DNA from: Roseateles depolymerans
GTDB taxonomy: Bacteria; Pseudomonadota; Gammaproteobacteria; Burkholderiales; Burkholderiaceae_C
DNA length: 64,000 nucleotides
Assembly (NCBI GenBank): GCA_003241055.1
Contig: QFOD01000015.1
Coordinates: 59,718 to 123,717, forward strand
Reading direction: 5' to 3'
Every line of letters starts with the position of its first letter. Position 1 is the stretch's first letter. The notes beneath the pieces were generated by a model. That model worked only from the letters and a program-made list of their open reading frames with translations, ran no database searches and was not told where the DNA came from. Made by a program: the position numbers and the translations under genes. This document shows positions 1 through 7,783 of this stretch, piece by piece.

Positions 1-1321
1 CCAGCTCCAGCGGGCTGCCGTCGGGCTGCTCGCGCCAGCCGTCACCGTCCCGGTCTGTGTAGCCGTACAGCTCCAGCAGGGCCTTGGCACGGGCGAGGTC
101 GTAGTCGCTCATCTCGGACTTGCGGTCCGGCTGCGCGCCGAAGGCGATGGGCGGGATGGGGCCCTGGCTGTTGAGCGCCTGGCCGCGGCGCACCAGGCGG
201 ATTTCCTTGTCCACGTCCACGGCCAGGTTGATCGCGCGGCGCAGCGCGACCTTGTCCGGCGTGTAGCCGCCCACCACCGGGTCTTCCATGTTGAAGTAGC
301 TGAAGGCCACGTCCGGCCGCGGATAGCGCACCATGCTGACGCCCTGCTTGGCCAGGTTGGGTGCCAGGTGGCCGTTGGGCATGGCGACGCCGGAGAAGTC
401 GGCCGGCACCTCCTCGATGACGTCGGCCTCGCCGCGCAGGAAGGACAGCCAGCGCGGCTGGGCCTCCTCGATGATGTCGATCTGCACCCGGTCCACCATG
501 GGCAGGCGCCGGCCCTGCAGCGCGGCCACCTCGGCCTTCAGCCGCGGGCTGGCGTCGGGCGGGGCCACCTCGGCGTAGCGCACCTCGCGGTAGTTGGGGT
601 TCTTCTCGAGCACGATGCGCGAGCTGCGGCGCCACTCGGCCAGCCGCCAGGCGTTGGTGCCGACGGGGTGCTCCATGATCTTGTCGCCATAGAAGTCCAC
701 CACCTCGCGCGCCACCGCGCCGAGGAAGGCCGCGTCGCTGAACTGGTAGACGAAGCGCGGGTCGCCCACGCCCAGTCGCACCTGGAAGGTGTAGCGGTCC
801 AGCACCGTCAGGCCCTCGACCGGGTGGTCGTAGTCGAACGGCTTCTTGCTCTTGAGCGCGGCGCGGCGCAGCTCGCTCAGGCCCAGGATCTGCGCGTTCT
901 CCAGCAGGTAGAGGTTGCCGCTCTTCCAGCGCGGGTCGTAGTGGCGCTTGATGCTGTAGACGTAGTCGGCCGCGACCAGCTCGCGCTTCTTGCCGCCGAA
1001 GGCCGGGTCATCCGAAAAATAGATGCCGGGCCGGAGCCGGAAGGTCAGCGTCTTGAAGTCGGCGCTGATCTCGGGCATCTCGCGCACGGTGGCCGGCCGC
1101 AGTCGGAAGGGGCGGGCGCCGAAGTCGTATTCCAGCGGCGCGTCGAAGATGCCGCCGGCCACGGTCTTGGAGTAGCTGTCGGTGATCTGCGCCGGGTCGA
1201 AGCCGGTTTCCGCGATCTTGAACGCGTAGCGCAGCACCTTGTCGGCGGCGTGCGCAACCGGGGCTGCGATCGTCAGCGTGCAGGCCAGCAGCACGGCGGT
1301 CAGCGGGGGCAGGAACTTCAT
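1..1321 (-). CDS. ABC transporter substrate-binding protein, family 5 (peptide type), C-terminus cut by window edge
   Basis: The reading frame is open from the ATG at 1321 to the window edge, about 440 codons, so the 3' end is missing. Residues 1-26 form a signal peptide (basic start, hydrophobic core, AHA-type cleavage). The mature part begins with a K-V-L-R-Y-A segment followed by the FDPAQITD stretch usual at the start of family 5 (OppA/DppA/YejA-like) binding proteins. Further on come GTNAWRLAEW and the WLSFLRGEADV region typical of this family. It would be a periplasmic receptor that delivers peptides or similar solutes to the permeases. It is divergent from the permease gene at 1526, with 204 bases between the two starts, so both may share a control region. 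The substrate cannot be told from sequence; the fused ATPase downstream favours a Yej-like oligopeptide system. Confidence 0.88.
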   Translation of the reverse strand, partial: MKFLPPLTAVLLACTLTIAAPVAHAADKVLRYAFKIAETGFDPAQITDSYSKTVAGGIFDAPLEYDFGARPFRLRPATVREMPEISADFKTLTFRLRPGIYFSDDPAFGGKKRELVAADYVYSIKRHYDPRWKSGNLYLLENAQILGLSELRRAALKSKKPFDYDHPVEGLTVLDRYTFQVRLGVGDPRFVYQFSDAAFLGAVAREVVDFYGDKIMEHPVGTNAWRLAEWRRSSRIVLEKNPNYREVRYAEVAPPDASPRLKAEVAALQGRRLPMVDRVQIDIIEEAQPRWLSFLRGEADVIEEVPADFSGVAMPNGHLAPNLAKQGVSMVRYPRPDVAFSYFNMEDPVVGGYTPDKVALRRAINLAVDVDKEIRLVRRGQALNSQGPIPPIAFGAQPDRKSEMSDYDLARAKALLELYGYTDRDGDGWREQPDGSPLEL

Positions 1322-1525
1322 CGCAGCAGGTGCAGGGGCGGCAAAGGGCCCGAGTCTAGGGGCAGGCCCCGTGCTCCGGTATCGGTGCGGGCACAGGGGT
1401 CAGGCCGTGCCTCGGTGAAACCGTCAGGGTCTGACAGGGGTGGGCTCGCATAGACTGCGACCCCGTCGACCCGGTCGCGCTTCAAGGGCGAGGCCGGCGG
1501 TTTTGCGTTCCGCTGGAGTTCCTGA

Positions 1526-2464
1526 GTGGCGGCCTATCTGATCCGGCGCCTGTGGCAAATGATTCCTACCCTGCTCGGGGTGGTGCTGCTGGTGTTCTTT
1601 CTCTTCAAGTACTTCGGCAGCGATCCGGCCATCATCCTCGGCGGCCTGAATGCGTCGCCGGAGCAGATCGACGCCATCCGCGAACAGCTGGGCCTGAACA
1701 AGCCGGTCTGGGAACAGCTGCTGATCTTCGTCAAGCAGATCGTCACCTTCGACTGGGGCAAGAGCTGGGCCACCAACGAATCGGTGGCCAGCCTCTTCGC
1801 CACCCGACTGCCCGCCACGCTGACGGTGACCGTGCCCATCCTGCTGCTGGAGGTGCTGCTGGCCATTCCGTTTGCGCTGCTGGTGGCCACCGTGCGCGGC
1901 AGCCTGACCGACCGCACGGTGATGGTCTGCACGACGGTGGCGGTGTCCATCTCGCTGCTGGTGTACGTGATCCTGGCGCAGTACCTGTTCGCGTTCCGGC
2001 TGGGCTGGTTCCCGGTGCAGGGCTGGACCTCCAGCCACTGGACCAACCTCACCACCTACGCGCCGCTGCCGGTGCTGGTGGCGGCCATGGTGTCGCTGGC
2101 GCCGCAGATCCGGCTCTACCGCAGCTTCTTCCTCGACGAGATCGGGCACGACTACGTGCGCACCGCGCGCGCCAAGGGCCTGACCGAGCGCGCCATCCTG
2201 CTCAAGCACGTGCTGCGCAACGCGATGATCCCCATCCTCACCAACGTGGCGGTGCTGCTGCCGGGCGTCCTGGTGGGCTCCTTCCTGATCGAGGTGTTCT
2301 TCTCCATTCCCGGCCTGGGCCGGGAGCTGCTGCTGGCGGTGAACCGCGGCGACTACCCGGTGATCCAGGCCTTCGCGATCTACCTGGCGGTGCTGACCAT
2401 GGTGGTGAACCTGGTCGTGGACCTGCTCTACAAGCTGGTCGATCCGCGGGTGGTGCTCAAGTGA
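1526..2464 (+). CDS. ABC transporter permease, OppB/DppB/YejB type
   Basis: A 312-residue inner-membrane permease of the binding-protein-dependent transport family. The first membrane segment follows an AAYLIRRLWQMIPTLLGV start typical of OppB/DppB proteins. The EAA-loop region (DYVRTARAKGLTERAILLKH) that contacts the ATPase is complete, and the end shows the usual VDLLYKLVDPRV tail. The start is GTG at 1526, chosen because translation from there gives the family N-terminus. It is first in a same-strand run with a second permease and a fused ATPase, and divergent from the binding-protein gene. Function as half of the translocation pore is well supported by family; the substrate is inferred to be peptides. 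Confidence 0.92.
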   Translation: MAAYLIRRLWQMIPTLLGVVLLVFFLFKYFGSDPAIILGGLNASPEQIDAIREQLGLNKPVWEQLLIFVKQIVTFDWGKSWATNESVASLFATRLPATLTVTVPILLLEVLLAIPFALLVATVRGSLTDRTVMVCTTVAVSISLLVYVILAQYLFAFRLGWFPVQGWTSSHWTNLTTYAPLPVLVAAMVSLAPQIRLYRSFFLDEIGHDYVRTARAKGLTERAILLKHVLRNAMIPILTNVAVLLPGVLVGSFLIEVFFSIPGLGRELLLAVNRGDYPVIQAFAIYLAVLTMVVNLVVDLLYKLVDPRVVLK

Positions 2465-2471
2465 CCCCCCG

Positions 2472-2546
2472 TACCGGCTTCGCCGGCCCCCCAGGGGGCG
2501 CTGCCAGCGGCCCGGCAAAGCCGGTTCCGCGGCAGCCGCTGGGTGG
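2472..2546 (+). repeat. REP-like intergenic element, copy 1
   Basis: This stretch of about 75 bases lies directly after the stop of the first permease. It contains ACCGGCTTCGCCGGC, a C-run/G-run block, and then CCCGGCAAAGCCGGT. ACCGGCTT (2473-2480) and AAGCCGGT pair to close an outer stem. A second copy of the same layout follows the next permease (3636-3710). Placement between genes of one operon is typical of REP/BIME-type palindromes, which can affect mRNA stability and the ratio of gene products. It has no coding sense. Confidence 0.65.
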
Positions 2547-2591
2547 TGTTTTGGGTTCATCGCCCATGGCCAGCTCTTTCGACGTCTTCCA

Positions 2592-3623
2592 ATGAGCGCA
2601 GTGCTTTCATCTTCTTCCTCGGGTGGCGTCTGGGCCGCGTCGTGGCGCCGCCTCAAGACCGACCGCGTGGGCCTGGCGTCCATGGGCGTGGTGGGCGCCT
2701 TCCTGGTGCTGGTGCTGCTGGTGGCCGTGGGTGCCATCGCGTCGGGCTGGCAGGCCGAGGTGGGGGTGCCCAATGCACCGCCCACGGTGGTCGGGCCGCA
2801 GCCGCCCGAGGACACCGGCGCGATCGCCGTACCCAAGGGGCCCAATGTCGACCTGTCCGACATCGACCCGCTGGCGCCCCGCTACGCCGAGTGGGCCGAG
2901 CGGGCCAAGCAGTTCAAGACCGTGGCCACGGTCAAGGCCGAGACGCTGCCGCTGGGCGGCGACCGCCTGGGCCGCGACGTGCTGGCCAAGGTGCTCAAGG
3001 GGGCCGAGGTGTCCATCGTCGTGGGCCTGGCGGCGGCGCTGGTGGCCACGCTGATCGGCACCGTGCTGGGCGCGCTGTCGGGCTTCTTCGGCGGCAAGGT
3101 GGGCGACTTCCTGGAGTGGGTCTACAACGTCTTCACCGCCATTCCCAGCATCCTGCTGATCTTCGCGTTCGCGGCCATCGTGAGCCGGGGCATAGGCTCG
3201 GTGGTGCTGATCCTGGCGCTGACCGGCTGGACCGGCATCTACCGCCTCATCCGGGCGGAGTTCATGAAGCACCGGGTGCGCGAGTACGTGCGTTCGGCCG
3301 AGGCCATCGGCGCCTCCAAGGGCGCGCGCATGTTCAGGCACATCCTGCCCAATGTGTCGCACGTGGCGCTGGTGCAGCTTTCGCTGCATGTGGTGAGCTT
3401 CATCAAGAGCGAGGTCATCCTCAGCTACCTGGGCCTGGGCGTCGGGGTGGATCAGGTCTCCTGGGGCACCATGCTGGCCGAGGCGCAGAGCGAGCTGATC
3501 CTGGGCTACTGGTGGCAGCTGGCCGCCGTGACCGCCTTCATGGCGGTGTTCGTCACCGCGTTCGCGCTGTTCACCGATGCGCTGCGTGACGCGCTCGATC
3601 CGAAACTGCGAGGACTGGAATGA
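2592..3623 (+). CDS. ABC transporter permease, OppC/DppC/YejE type
   Basis: A 343-residue second permease. After the first membrane segment (around residues 27-50) there is a periplasmic stretch of about 90 residues rich in Pro, Ala and Lys before LGRDVLAKVLKGAEVSIVVG, which begins the conserved permease core. The EAA loop (EYVRSAEAIGASKGARMFRH) and the final DALRDALDPKLRGLE are characteristic of the OppC/DppC family. It pairs with the permease at 1526 to form the membrane pore. A REP-like element fills most of the 127-base gap before it, and a second copy follows it, so expression may not be strictly equal along the operon. Confidence 0.92.
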   Translation: MSAVLSSSSSGGVWAASWRRLKTDRVGLASMGVVGAFLVLVLLVAVGAIASGWQAEVGVPNAPPTVVGPQPPEDTGAIAVPKGPNVDLSDIDPLAPRYAEWAERAKQFKTVATVKAETLPLGGDRLGRDVLAKVLKGAEVSIVVGLAAALVATLIGTVLGALSGFFGGKVGDFLEWVYNVFTAIPSILLIFAFAAIVSRGIGSVVLILALTGWTGIYRLIRAEFMKHRVREYVRSAEAIGASKGARMFRHILPNVSHVALVQLSLHVVSFIKSEVILSYLGLGVGVDQVSWGTMLAEAQSELILGYWWQLAAVTAFMAVFVTAFALFTDALRDALDPKLRGLE

Positions 3624-3635
3624 CAGCTCACTCCC

Positions 3636-3710
3636 TACCGGCTTCGCCGGCCCCCTTCGAGGGGGCGCAGTCTGTGGCCCGGCAGAGCCGGTTCCACGAC
3701 TGCCGCGTGG
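3636..3710 (+). repeat. REP-like intergenic element, copy 2
   Basis: Second copy of the element at 2472-2546, in the same orientation and again just after a permease stop codon. Shared blocks include TACCGGCTTCGCCGGC, a run of C followed by a run of G with a different loop, GGCCCGGCA, and AGCCGGTTCC. Differences are concentrated in the loop between the C and G runs and in the 3' part, with compensating changes that keep the stem. This suggests selection on structure or a mobile palindrome family rather than a recent duplication of the whole region. Confidence 0.65.
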
Positions 3711-3746
3711 TCGAGCCCGCGTTGGCCGCCATTTTGCTGACCTGAC

Positions 3747-5447
3747 ATGAATCCTTTGCTGAGCATTCAAGACCTCCAGGTCGCCTTCCGCATGGGCCGC
3801 GAGGGCGGGCAGATGCGCCGCCAGCTGGCCGTCAAGGGCGTGAGCTTCGACGTGCCCGAGAACAGCACGGTGGCGCTGGTAGGCGAGTCGGGCTCGGGCA
3901 AGAGCGTGACCGCCATGTCCATCCTCAACCTGCTGCCCAGCAATGCGGAGCGCCAGGGTCGCATCCTGTTCCAGGGCCGCGATCTGCTGCAGACCTCGCT
4001 GCCCCAGCTGCAGGCGCTGCGCGGCCGCGAGATCGCCTGCGTGTTCCAGGACCCGATGAGCTCGCTGAACCCGGTGTTCACCGTGGCCGACCAGATCATG
4101 GAGCCGCTGATCAAGCACCTGGGTCTGAGCCGCCGCCAGGCGCTGGTGCGCGCCGAGGAGCTGCTCAACGAGGTCGGCATCCCCGAGCCCAAGCGTCGCC
4201 TCAAGGCCTACCCGCACGAGATGTCGGGCGGCCAGCAGCAGCGCGTGATGATCGCGGTGGCGCTGGCCTGCAGCCCCAAACTGCTGATCGCCGATGAGCC
4301 CACCACCGCGCTGGACGTGACCATACAGCGCCAGGTGATGGACCTGCTGGCCCGGCTCAAGGACACGCACAAGATGAGCCTGCTGTTCATCTCGCATGAC
4401 CTGGGCGTGGTGGGCGAGGTGTCGGACCATGTCGTCGTGATGCGCCACGGCGAGGTGCGCGAGAGCGCGCCGGTGGCGCAGATCTTCGAGAACCCGCAGG
4501 ACGCCTACACCAAGGCGTTGCTGGCCTGCCGCCCGTCGCTGACCGAAAACCCGGCGCGGCTGATGGTGATCGACGATCACATCGCCGGCCGCGCGGCCAG
4601 CGGCGCGGCCGCGGCCAAGAACGCCGACGCCCCGGTGGTGCTGGAGGCCCGCGGCCTGCGCAAGAGCTTCTTCCTGAAGGAGGGGCTGTTCGGCCGGCGC
4701 GAGTTCCAGGCGGTCAAGGGCGTGAGCTTCCAGCTGCGCAAGGGCCACACGCTGGGCGTGGTCGGCGAGTCCGGCTCGGGCAAGACCACCATGGGCCTGA
4801 CGCTGCTGCGCCTGCACGAGCCCAACGCGGCCGATGGCGGCGAGGTGCTGTTCGACGGCCGCGACCTGCTCAAGCTGGGCGCGGCCGACTGGCAGCAGAT
4901 GCGCCGCCGCATCCAGGTGGTGTTCCAGAACCCCTACGCGTCGCTGAACCCTCGCTTCACCATCGCGCAGACGCTGCGCGAGCCCATGGAGATCCACGGC
5001 ATCGGTGCCAGCAGCGCCGAGCGCGACGCCACCGCGGTGGCGCTCTTGAAGAAGGTGGGCCTGGACGAGAGCGCGATGGGCAAGTACCCGCACGAGTTCT
5101 CCGGCGGCCAGCGCCAGCGCATCGCGATCGCACGCTGCCTGACGCTCCAGCCCGAGGTGCTGGTGCTGGACGAGGCCGTGTCGGCGCTGGACGTGTCGGT
5201 GCAGGCCCAGGTGCTGAACCTGCTGCGTGACCTGCAGGACGAATTCGGCCTGAGCTACATCTTCATCAGCCACGACCTCGCCGTCGTGAAGTTCATCTCC
5301 GACGAGGTGCTGGTCATGCAGCATGGCGACGTGGTGGAACAGGCACCGACCGAAACCCTGATCTCGCAGCCGCAGCAGGACTACACCCGGCGCCTGCTGG
5401 GCGCCGTACCGCGCGGCTATCATGGCCCGCAGGGGGTGCCGGCCTGA
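3747..5447 (+). CDS. Fused ABC transporter ATP-binding protein (two ATPase domains, YejF/OppDF type)
   Basis: A 566-residue protein with two complete nucleotide-binding domains. The first has Walker A GESGSGKS (residues 46-53), signature MSGGQQQR and Walker B LLIADEP. The second has Walker A GESGSGKT, signature FSGGQRQR and a Walker B written VLVLDEAVSALD. Each half ends in the family extension used by oligopeptide transporters. A single fused ATPase together with two separate permeases is the arrangement of E. coli yejBEF. It energises import through the permeases at 1526 and 2592. All catalytic motifs are intact. Confidence 0.93.
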   Translation: MNPLLSIQDLQVAFRMGREGGQMRRQLAVKGVSFDVPENSTVALVGESGSGKSVTAMSILNLLPSNAERQGRILFQGRDLLQTSLPQLQALRGREIACVFQDPMSSLNPVFTVADQIMEPLIKHLGLSRRQALVRAEELLNEVGIPEPKRRLKAYPHEMSGGQQQRVMIAVALACSPKLLIADEPTTALDVTIQRQVMDLLARLKDTHKMSLLFISHDLGVVGEVSDHVVVMRHGEVRESAPVAQIFENPQDAYTKALLACRPSLTENPARLMVIDDHIAGRAASGAAAAKNADAPVVLEARGLRKSFFLKEGLFGRREFQAVKGVSFQLRKGHTLGVVGESGSGKTTMGLTLLRLHEPNAADGGEVLFDGRDLLKLGAADWQQMRRRIQVVFQNPYASLNPRFTIAQTLREPMEIHGIGASSAERDATAVALLKKVGLDESAMGKYPHEFSGGQRQRIAIARCLTLQPEVLVLDEAVSALDVSVQAQVLNLLRDLQDEFGLSYIFISHDLAVVKFISDEVLVMQHGDVVEQAPTETLISQPQQDYTRRLLGAVPRGYHGPQGVPA

Positions 5448-5680
5448 CGACGCAGCGGATGGGATGAGCTCGGTGACACTGGCCCGATTCCTCGGCCGCA
5501 CATGGCCCGTGGCGGTGTGCGGCGGTGGCGCCGCTGAGCCGACCGTCATGGCCGATCGCATCCGCCTGAGACCCGCTGAATGACGATGGCTCCCTTGGTG
5601 TCGTGGTTTGCTGCTGAAGTCCGGACCGTACGGCCCGGTGTCGTGTGCATGGGGCCACAGCAGGCCCGGCAGGTGCCCTG

Positions 5681-7783
5681 ATGGCCCATCGGGCTCGTGT
5701 CTGCTGCAGCGCGCTGGCGCTTTGCCTGGCGCTGGCCGCCTGTTCGCGTGGCGGCGAGGCACCATCGTCGCCGGATGCGGCCGCGTCGGCGGTGCTGGCC
5801 AAGGATGCAACGCTGGCGGCCGAGCTGGATCATGCCGAGCGCTTCTCGCGCGCCAAGCCGGCGCAGCTGCAGGAGCAGCTGCATGCGCGTCAGACGGGCG
5901 CCCGCAATGCCGACCAGCTCTCCATCCTGGCCCTGCGTGCCCTGCTGGCCGCCCTGGCCCGGGACCGGGCTGTCAGCGAAGACCTGACCCAGCAGCTCCG
6001 CGACTGGCCGGCCGGCGAACTGCGCGCCTCCGCCCAGCTGGCCGCGCTCAGCGCCAGTGCGGAATACCTGCGCCAGCATGGCGACCTGCGCGAGGCGCGC
6101 AAGCAGCTGGTGGGCGCGGAGCCGGTGGTGCTGGCCGCGGCGGGCCCGCTGTATCGCTGGCGCTACTACCGGCAGCTGGCCGGTATCAGTGGCGATTCGG
6201 GCGAGCTCAACGCCTCGCTAGCGAATGCGCACACGGCCCTGCGTCTGGCCGAGCAGCTGGAACAGTCCTGGCGGATCGCGCTGTCGCTGGTGGACCTGGC
6301 CCATATTCCCGACCGCGCGGACACGCCGGCGCGGGCGCGCCAGCTGATCGGCCAGGCCCTGTCCGAGGCCCAGAAGGACCCGGACCCGATGACGCTGAAT
6401 CAGGTGTACACGATGCGGGGCATCCTGTACGCGGACGACAGCGACTCCAGCATCACGCTGCAGGCCTGGTCCGATGCGCTGGACCAGGCGGCACTGGCCG
6501 GCGCCGATGCGGTGCGGGCGCTGGGCCTGGCCAATCTGGCCGACTACCACCTGCGTCAGGGGCACCCGTCGCGGGCCCTGCAACTGGCCGAAGAGGCGCT
6601 GCCGCTGGCGCGGGCCACGCGTCACACGAATGCGGAGAGTGTGGCCCGCTCCAACATCGGCCTGGCCAAGATCGCGCTGGGGCGCATCGCCGAGGGGCGC
6701 GAGGATGTGCGCGCCGGGCTGATGCTCGACGAGCAGCAGGGCGCGCTGTCCTATGCGGCCGACGGCTGGAAGGAGCTGGCCAGCTATCTGGAGCGCGCCG
6801 GCGACCTGGAGGGTGCGGTTTCAGCCTACCGGGACTACCGGGCCATGATCGACCGCGTGCTGCGCGACGACACCCGCAAGGCCCTGCTCGAGGCCCAGGA
6901 GCGCCAGGACGCCGAACAGCGCGCCCGGGAGATCGAGCTGCTGAACCGCGACAACACGCTGAAGTCGGAACAGCTGCACCAGCGCAACCTGGCGCTGGCG
7001 TTGTGGTCGGCGCTGGGCGGCTGCATCCTGGTGACGCTGGCGCTGCTGGGCCAGGCCTGGCGACGCGTGCGCCGCACCAACGAGGCGCTGGCGCACAGCA
7101 ACGCCTCGCTGAAGCGCCAGAGCGAGACCGACGCGCTGACCGGCCTGGCGAACCGGCGCCATTTCCAGGCCGTCATGAAGATGCTGAATGGCCCGGAGGG
7201 CCTGAAGGCCAGCATGTTCCTCATCGATGTCGATCACTTCAAGCGCATCAACGACAGCTTCGGCCACTCGGCGGGTGATGTCGTGCTGGTGGAGGTGGCC
7301 CGGCGCCTGCGCGAGGCGGTGCGGGATGATGATCTGATCGTGCGCTGGGGCGGCGAGGAGTTCCTGATCGTCGCGCGCACGAGTTCGCCCGAGGATGCGG
7401 CCCGGCTTGCACAGCGCCTGCTGGACCTGATCGGTGGCAGCCCGGTGGCCTATGACGGGCGCGACATCATCGTGACGGCCTCCATTGGCTTCGCCAGCCT
7501 GCCGCTGGCCCCGCATGGGCTGAAGCTGGACTGGGAGCGCGCCATCGACCTGGTCGACACGGTGATGTACCTGGCCAAGGGCCATGGGCGCAACAAGGCC
7601 TACGGCATCGACCATCTGGCCGCCACCGACGAGGCCCAGGCCGCCGCCCTGATGGCCCGGCTGGAAGCGGCGTGCGCCGAGGGCCAGGTCATGCTGGTCG
7701 CGCTGACGGGGCCGCCGGTCAACCGTTCATCGGAGAGCGGCTTCTACCCGCTGGACGGCCTGGGCCGGCAGGAGGCGTCATGA
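5681..7783 (+). CDS. Membrane diguanylate cyclase with N-terminal TPR-like sensor and lipobox
   Basis: About 700 residues from the ATG at 5681, chosen because it opens a signal sequence ending in a lipobox (LALAAC). The middle part is helical with TPR-like repeats. A membrane segment around LALWSALGGCILVTLALLG is followed by a coiled linker and a GGDEF domain. The active-site motif is RWGGEEF, and an RxxD product-inhibition site (RDDD) sits five residues before it, so the enzyme should make cyclic di-GMP and be feedback-inhibited. The sensor part would lie outside the cytoplasmic membrane. The stop overlaps the start of a second cyclase by ATGA, which indicates translational coupling. The upstream gap of 233 bases shows no clear structure. 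Confidence 0.88.
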   Translation: MAHRARVCCSALALCLALAACSRGGEAPSSPDAAASAVLAKDATLAAELDHAERFSRAKPAQLQEQLHARQTGARNADQLSILALRALLAALARDRAVSEDLTQQLRDWPAGELRASAQLAALSASAEYLRQHGDLREARKQLVGAEPVVLAAAGPLYRWRYYRQLAGISGDSGELNASLANAHTALRLAEQLEQSWRIALSLVDLAHIPDRADTPARARQLIGQALSEAQKDPDPMTLNQVYTMRGILYADDSDSSITLQAWSDALDQAALAGADAVRALGLANLADYHLRQGHPSRALQLAEEALPLARATRHTNAESVARSNIGLAKIALGRIAEGREDVRAGLMLDEQQGALSYAADGWKELASYLERAGDLEGAVSAYRDYRAMIDRVLRDDTRKALLEAQERQDAEQRAREIELLNRDNTLKSEQLHQRNLALALWSALGGCILVTLALLGQAWRRVRRTNEALAHSNASLKRQSETDALTGLANRRHFQAVMKMLNGPEGLKASMFLIDVDHFKRINDSFGHSAGDVVLVEVARRLREAVRDDDLIVRWGGEEFLIVARTSSPEDAARLAQRLLDLIGGSPVAYDGRDIIVTASIGFASLPLAPHGLKLDWERAIDLVDTVMYLAKGHGRNKAYGIDHLAATDEAQAAALMARLEAACAEGQVMLVALTGPPVNRSSESGFYPLDGLGRQEAS

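Noticed and set aside
1424..2863. 479-codon minus-strand frame opposite the first permease
   Set aside because: Low-complexity His/Gln-rich antisense translation; the plus strand encodes a well-conserved permease.
2607..5810. Very long open frame on the minus strand opposite the ABC permease and ATPase genes
   Set aside because: It is the antisense of clearly conserved plus-strand genes; the translation is His/Gln/Arg-rich low complexity, as usual for antisense frames in GC-rich DNA.
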